From NCBI RefSeq assembly GCF_026343295.1, contig NZ_JAPELY010000001.1, forward strand, positions 806,001 to 870,000: a stretch of 64,000 nucleotides of DNA, written 5' to 3'. A program made the position numbers and the translations under genes. The notes below the pieces were generated by a model that worked only from the letters and a program-made list of their open reading frames with translations, searched no databases and was not told the DNA's origin. The DNA comes from Streptomyces sp. NBC_00083. GTDB taxonomy: Bacteria; Actinomycetota; Actinomycetes; Streptomycetales; Streptomycetaceae. Shown here piece by piece: positions 62,516 through 64,000 of this stretch (position 1 is its first letter; the number at the start of each line of letters is the position of its first letter).

Positions 62516-63490
62516 CTACACGTACTGGGCGCGCAGCCGCGCGTACGCCGCATCGGGCGCCGCCACCCGGTCGAGGCCGAGCAGCCCCGCGCCGAGCACG
62601 GGCGACGCCGTGACCACCAGCGGCACCGCCTTCGGCGCCCTGGCCGCGAGCAGTTCGCGTACGGCGTCGTCCAGTTGGGGATGGCGGGCCGCGAGCACAC
62701 TCCCGCCGAGCAGCACCGGCGTCGGCGTTCCCAGCAGCCCGAGCCGGCCGAGGGCGACCGCCGCGAGCGCCACGATCTCCTCGGCCTGGCGCCGCACGAG
62801 GGCGCCCGCGACCGCGTCCCCGGCCGCCGCGACCTCGAAGAGCACCGGGCTCAGCTCGTGCCGGCGCACCACCGGGATCTTCTCCAGGTGCAGCGCCTCG
62901 ATCAGCTCGTACATCGAGGAGAGCCCGAAGTGGGCGGGGAGCGCGCCCGCGAGCGCGGTCGCCTCGCCCCGGCCGTCCTCGGCGCGCGCCGCGAAGAACA
63001 GGGCCTCCTCGGCCAGGCCCCCGCCGCCGCCCCAGTCGCCGGAGATCTTCCCGATGGCGGGGAAGCGGGCGGTCCGCCCGTCCGGGGTCATGCCCACGCA
63101 GTTGATGCCCGCGCCGCACACCACGGCGACGCCGCACGGCTCGGCGCCGCTGGGGAGCCCGGCGCGCAGGATCGCGAAGGTGTCGTTGTGGACCCGGACC
63201 GAATCCCCCCAGCCGCGGGCTTCTAGCGCCGCCGTCAACTCCCGCTCCTCGACGGGCAGATCGGCGTTGGCCAGGCACGCCGAGACGTGTGCGACCCGCA
63301 GCGGCCCGGGGCTGCGGGAGGCGAGGTGGGCCTCCTCGACCGTGGTGGCCAGCATGTGCATGGCCACCTCGACCCCCACCGACGGCGGCCGGAAGCCGCC
63401 GCCCCGCGCGGTGCCGAGCACCGTGCCGTCCGCGCCGATCAGCGCCACATCGGTCTTGCTGTTGCCGGCGTCGATCGCCAGCACACTCAT
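62516..63490 (-). CDS. csnK: BadF/BadG-type sugar kinase (N-acetylglucosamine kinase-like, CsnK type)
   Basis: This 324-residue ASKHA-fold kinase has the phosphate-1 loop AIDAGNSKTDVALIG at the N-terminus, VCGAGINCVG near 125 and GDWGGGGGLAEEA near 151, as in eukaryotic-type GlcNAc kinases. It should phosphorylate glucosamine, GlcNAc or an oligosaccharide using ATP. ATG 63490 overlaps the stop of the GH4 gene (ATGA). The GH4-kinase order equals csnH-csnK at the end of the chitosan-oligosaccharide uptake operon csnRK of Streptomyces, the likely identity. Confidence 0.82.
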   Translation of the reverse strand: MSVLAIDAGNSKTDVALIGADGTVLGTARGGGFRPPSVGVEVAMHMLATTVEEAHLASRSPGPLRVAHVSACLANADLPVEERELTAALEARGWGDSVRVHNDTFAILRAGLPSGAEPCGVAVVCGAGINCVGMTPDGRTARFPAIGKISGDWGGGGGLAEEALFFAARAEDGRGEATALAGALPAHFGLSSMYELIEALHLEKIPVVRRHELSPVLFEVAAAGDAVAGALVRRQAEEIVALAAVALGRLGLLGTPTPVLLGGSVLAARHPQLDDAVRELLAARAPKAVPLVVTASPVLGAGLLGLDRVAAPDAAYARLRAQYV

Positions 63491-64000
63491 GCCCACGAAA
63501 GGTGCTCCCGGTTGTGCGCGATCAGCCGGTCGGTGAGCCCGTCGGCGTGGTCGTACTGCCCGACCAGCGGGTGGGCGAGCAGCGCCCGGAACACCCGGTC
63601 GCGCCCGCCGCGCAGGGCGGCTTCCAGCGCGAGGTCCTCGTACGCGGTGACGTGGGCGATCAACCCGGCGTACAGCGGGTCGAGTTCGGGCACCGCGAGC
63701 GGCACCGCGCCGCCGTGGCCGACGCGGGCCGGCACCTCGATGACGGCGTCGTCGGCGAGGAAGGGCAGCGTGCCGTTGTTGTACGTGTTGACGACCTGCA
63801 CGGGGCTTCCCCCGTTGCCGAGCAGGGAGGCGGCGAGGTCGACCGCGGCCTCCGAGTAGAAGGCGCCGCCGCGCTTGGCGAGCAGTTCGGGCTTCTCGTC
63901 CAGCGCCGGATCGCCGTACATGGCCAGCAACTCGCGCTCCATCCCCGCGACTTCGGCCGCCCGCGACGGCTTGGTGCCGAGCTCGCGCACCACCTCGTCG
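63487..64000 (-). CDS. csnH: Family 4 glycoside hydrolase, C-terminal part (CsnH-like)
   Basis: The frame is open to the end of the window, so only the last 170 codons are seen. ELLAMYGDP, KRGGAFYSEAAVDLAASL and VNTYNNGTLPFL are characteristic of the C-terminal half of GH4 6-phospho-beta-glucosidases, which use NAD and a metal and cleave by an oxidation-elimination mechanism. The following sugar kinase gene and the gene order suggest CsnH of the chitosan-oligosaccharide operon. The NAD site lies outside the window. Confidence 0.82.
   Translation of the reverse strand, partial: DEVVRELGTKPSRAAEVAGMERELLAMYGDPALDEKPELLAKRGGAFYSEAAVDLAASLLGNGGSPVQVVNTYNNGTLPFLADDAVIEVPARVGHGGAVPLAVPELDPLYAGLIAHVTAYEDLALEAALRGGRDRVFRALLAHPLVGQYDHADGLTDRLIAHNREHLSWA

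Overview
The window is 64 kb of very GC-rich, gene-dense chromosomal DNA from an actinomycete, almost certainly a Streptomyces. The supporting evidence is the codon bias, the many GTG starts, the ATGA/GTGA gene overlaps, and the presence of a sporulation-type dynamin pair, a second single-strand binding protein (SsbB), an LAETG-anchored thioester protein, and a PknG/GlnH/GlnX signalling operon beside what looks like the csn chitosan operon. The right-hand half (about 33-64 kb) therefore looks like conserved core chromosome.

Left part (1-11.6 kb): the end of an amino acid permease, a mycothiol-dependent isomerase-family protein, an unusual gene that fuses an extracytoplasmic CocE-type hydrolase to an ABC ATPase and is coupled to its permease, an aspartate aminotransferase of the atypical AspT family, an orphan QcrB-like cytochrome b, a small split-barrel protein, a TetR regulator, and a translationally coupled patatin lipase/PlsC acyltransferase pair.

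Central part (11.85-32.75 kb): an apparently undescribed biosynthetic gene cluster without PKS, NRPS or terpene synthase. Transcription unit 1 encodes a Gfo/Idh dehydrogenase, two ATP-grasp ligases and an MFS exporter. A DMT exporter (carrying the only TTA/bldA-type codon I noticed in the window), a dedicated TrpF and a MocR-type regulator form the middle. The main operon (19.97-32.75 kb) encodes an NDP-sugar dehydrogenase, TrpD, TrpC, TrpB, TrpA, two DegT/StrS aminotransferases, a TIM-barrel sugar isomerase, an M20 hydrolase, an Ldh-family keto acid/imine reductase, a Gfo/Idh enzyme with an extra C-terminal domain, and a stand-alone B3/4 tRNA-editing-type domain. Nearly every gene overlaps the next by 1-14 bases. 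The gene content suggests an amino-sugar or aminocyclitol-like building block joined to tryptophan, or to a tryptophan analogue, by ATP-grasp amide ligases. TGGTCyGG-type direct repeats spaced 24 bp occur in front of all three units and are good candidates for MocR operators. The cluster ends at a strong hairpin next to a tRNA-Arg(UCU) gene whose 3' end faces the cluster.

Right part (33.3-64 kb): dynA-dynB, ssbB (behind two DnaA-box-like sites), a thioester surface protein (behind a 29-bp palindrome), ettA, a thioesterase and an unknown protein, a noncoding array of a roughly 157-bp repeat, and a three-gene FtsX-type ABC operon. Then come a group II truncated haemoglobin and a PCMT-like methyltransferase, and a long leftward signalling operon glnX-glnH-(coiled coil)-pknG-PP2C-vWA-FHA. 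This resembles the mycobacterial aspartate/glutamate-sensing PknG module but carries its phosphatase and FHA partner in the same operon. The window ends inside a GH4 glycosidase coupled to a BadF-type sugar kinase.
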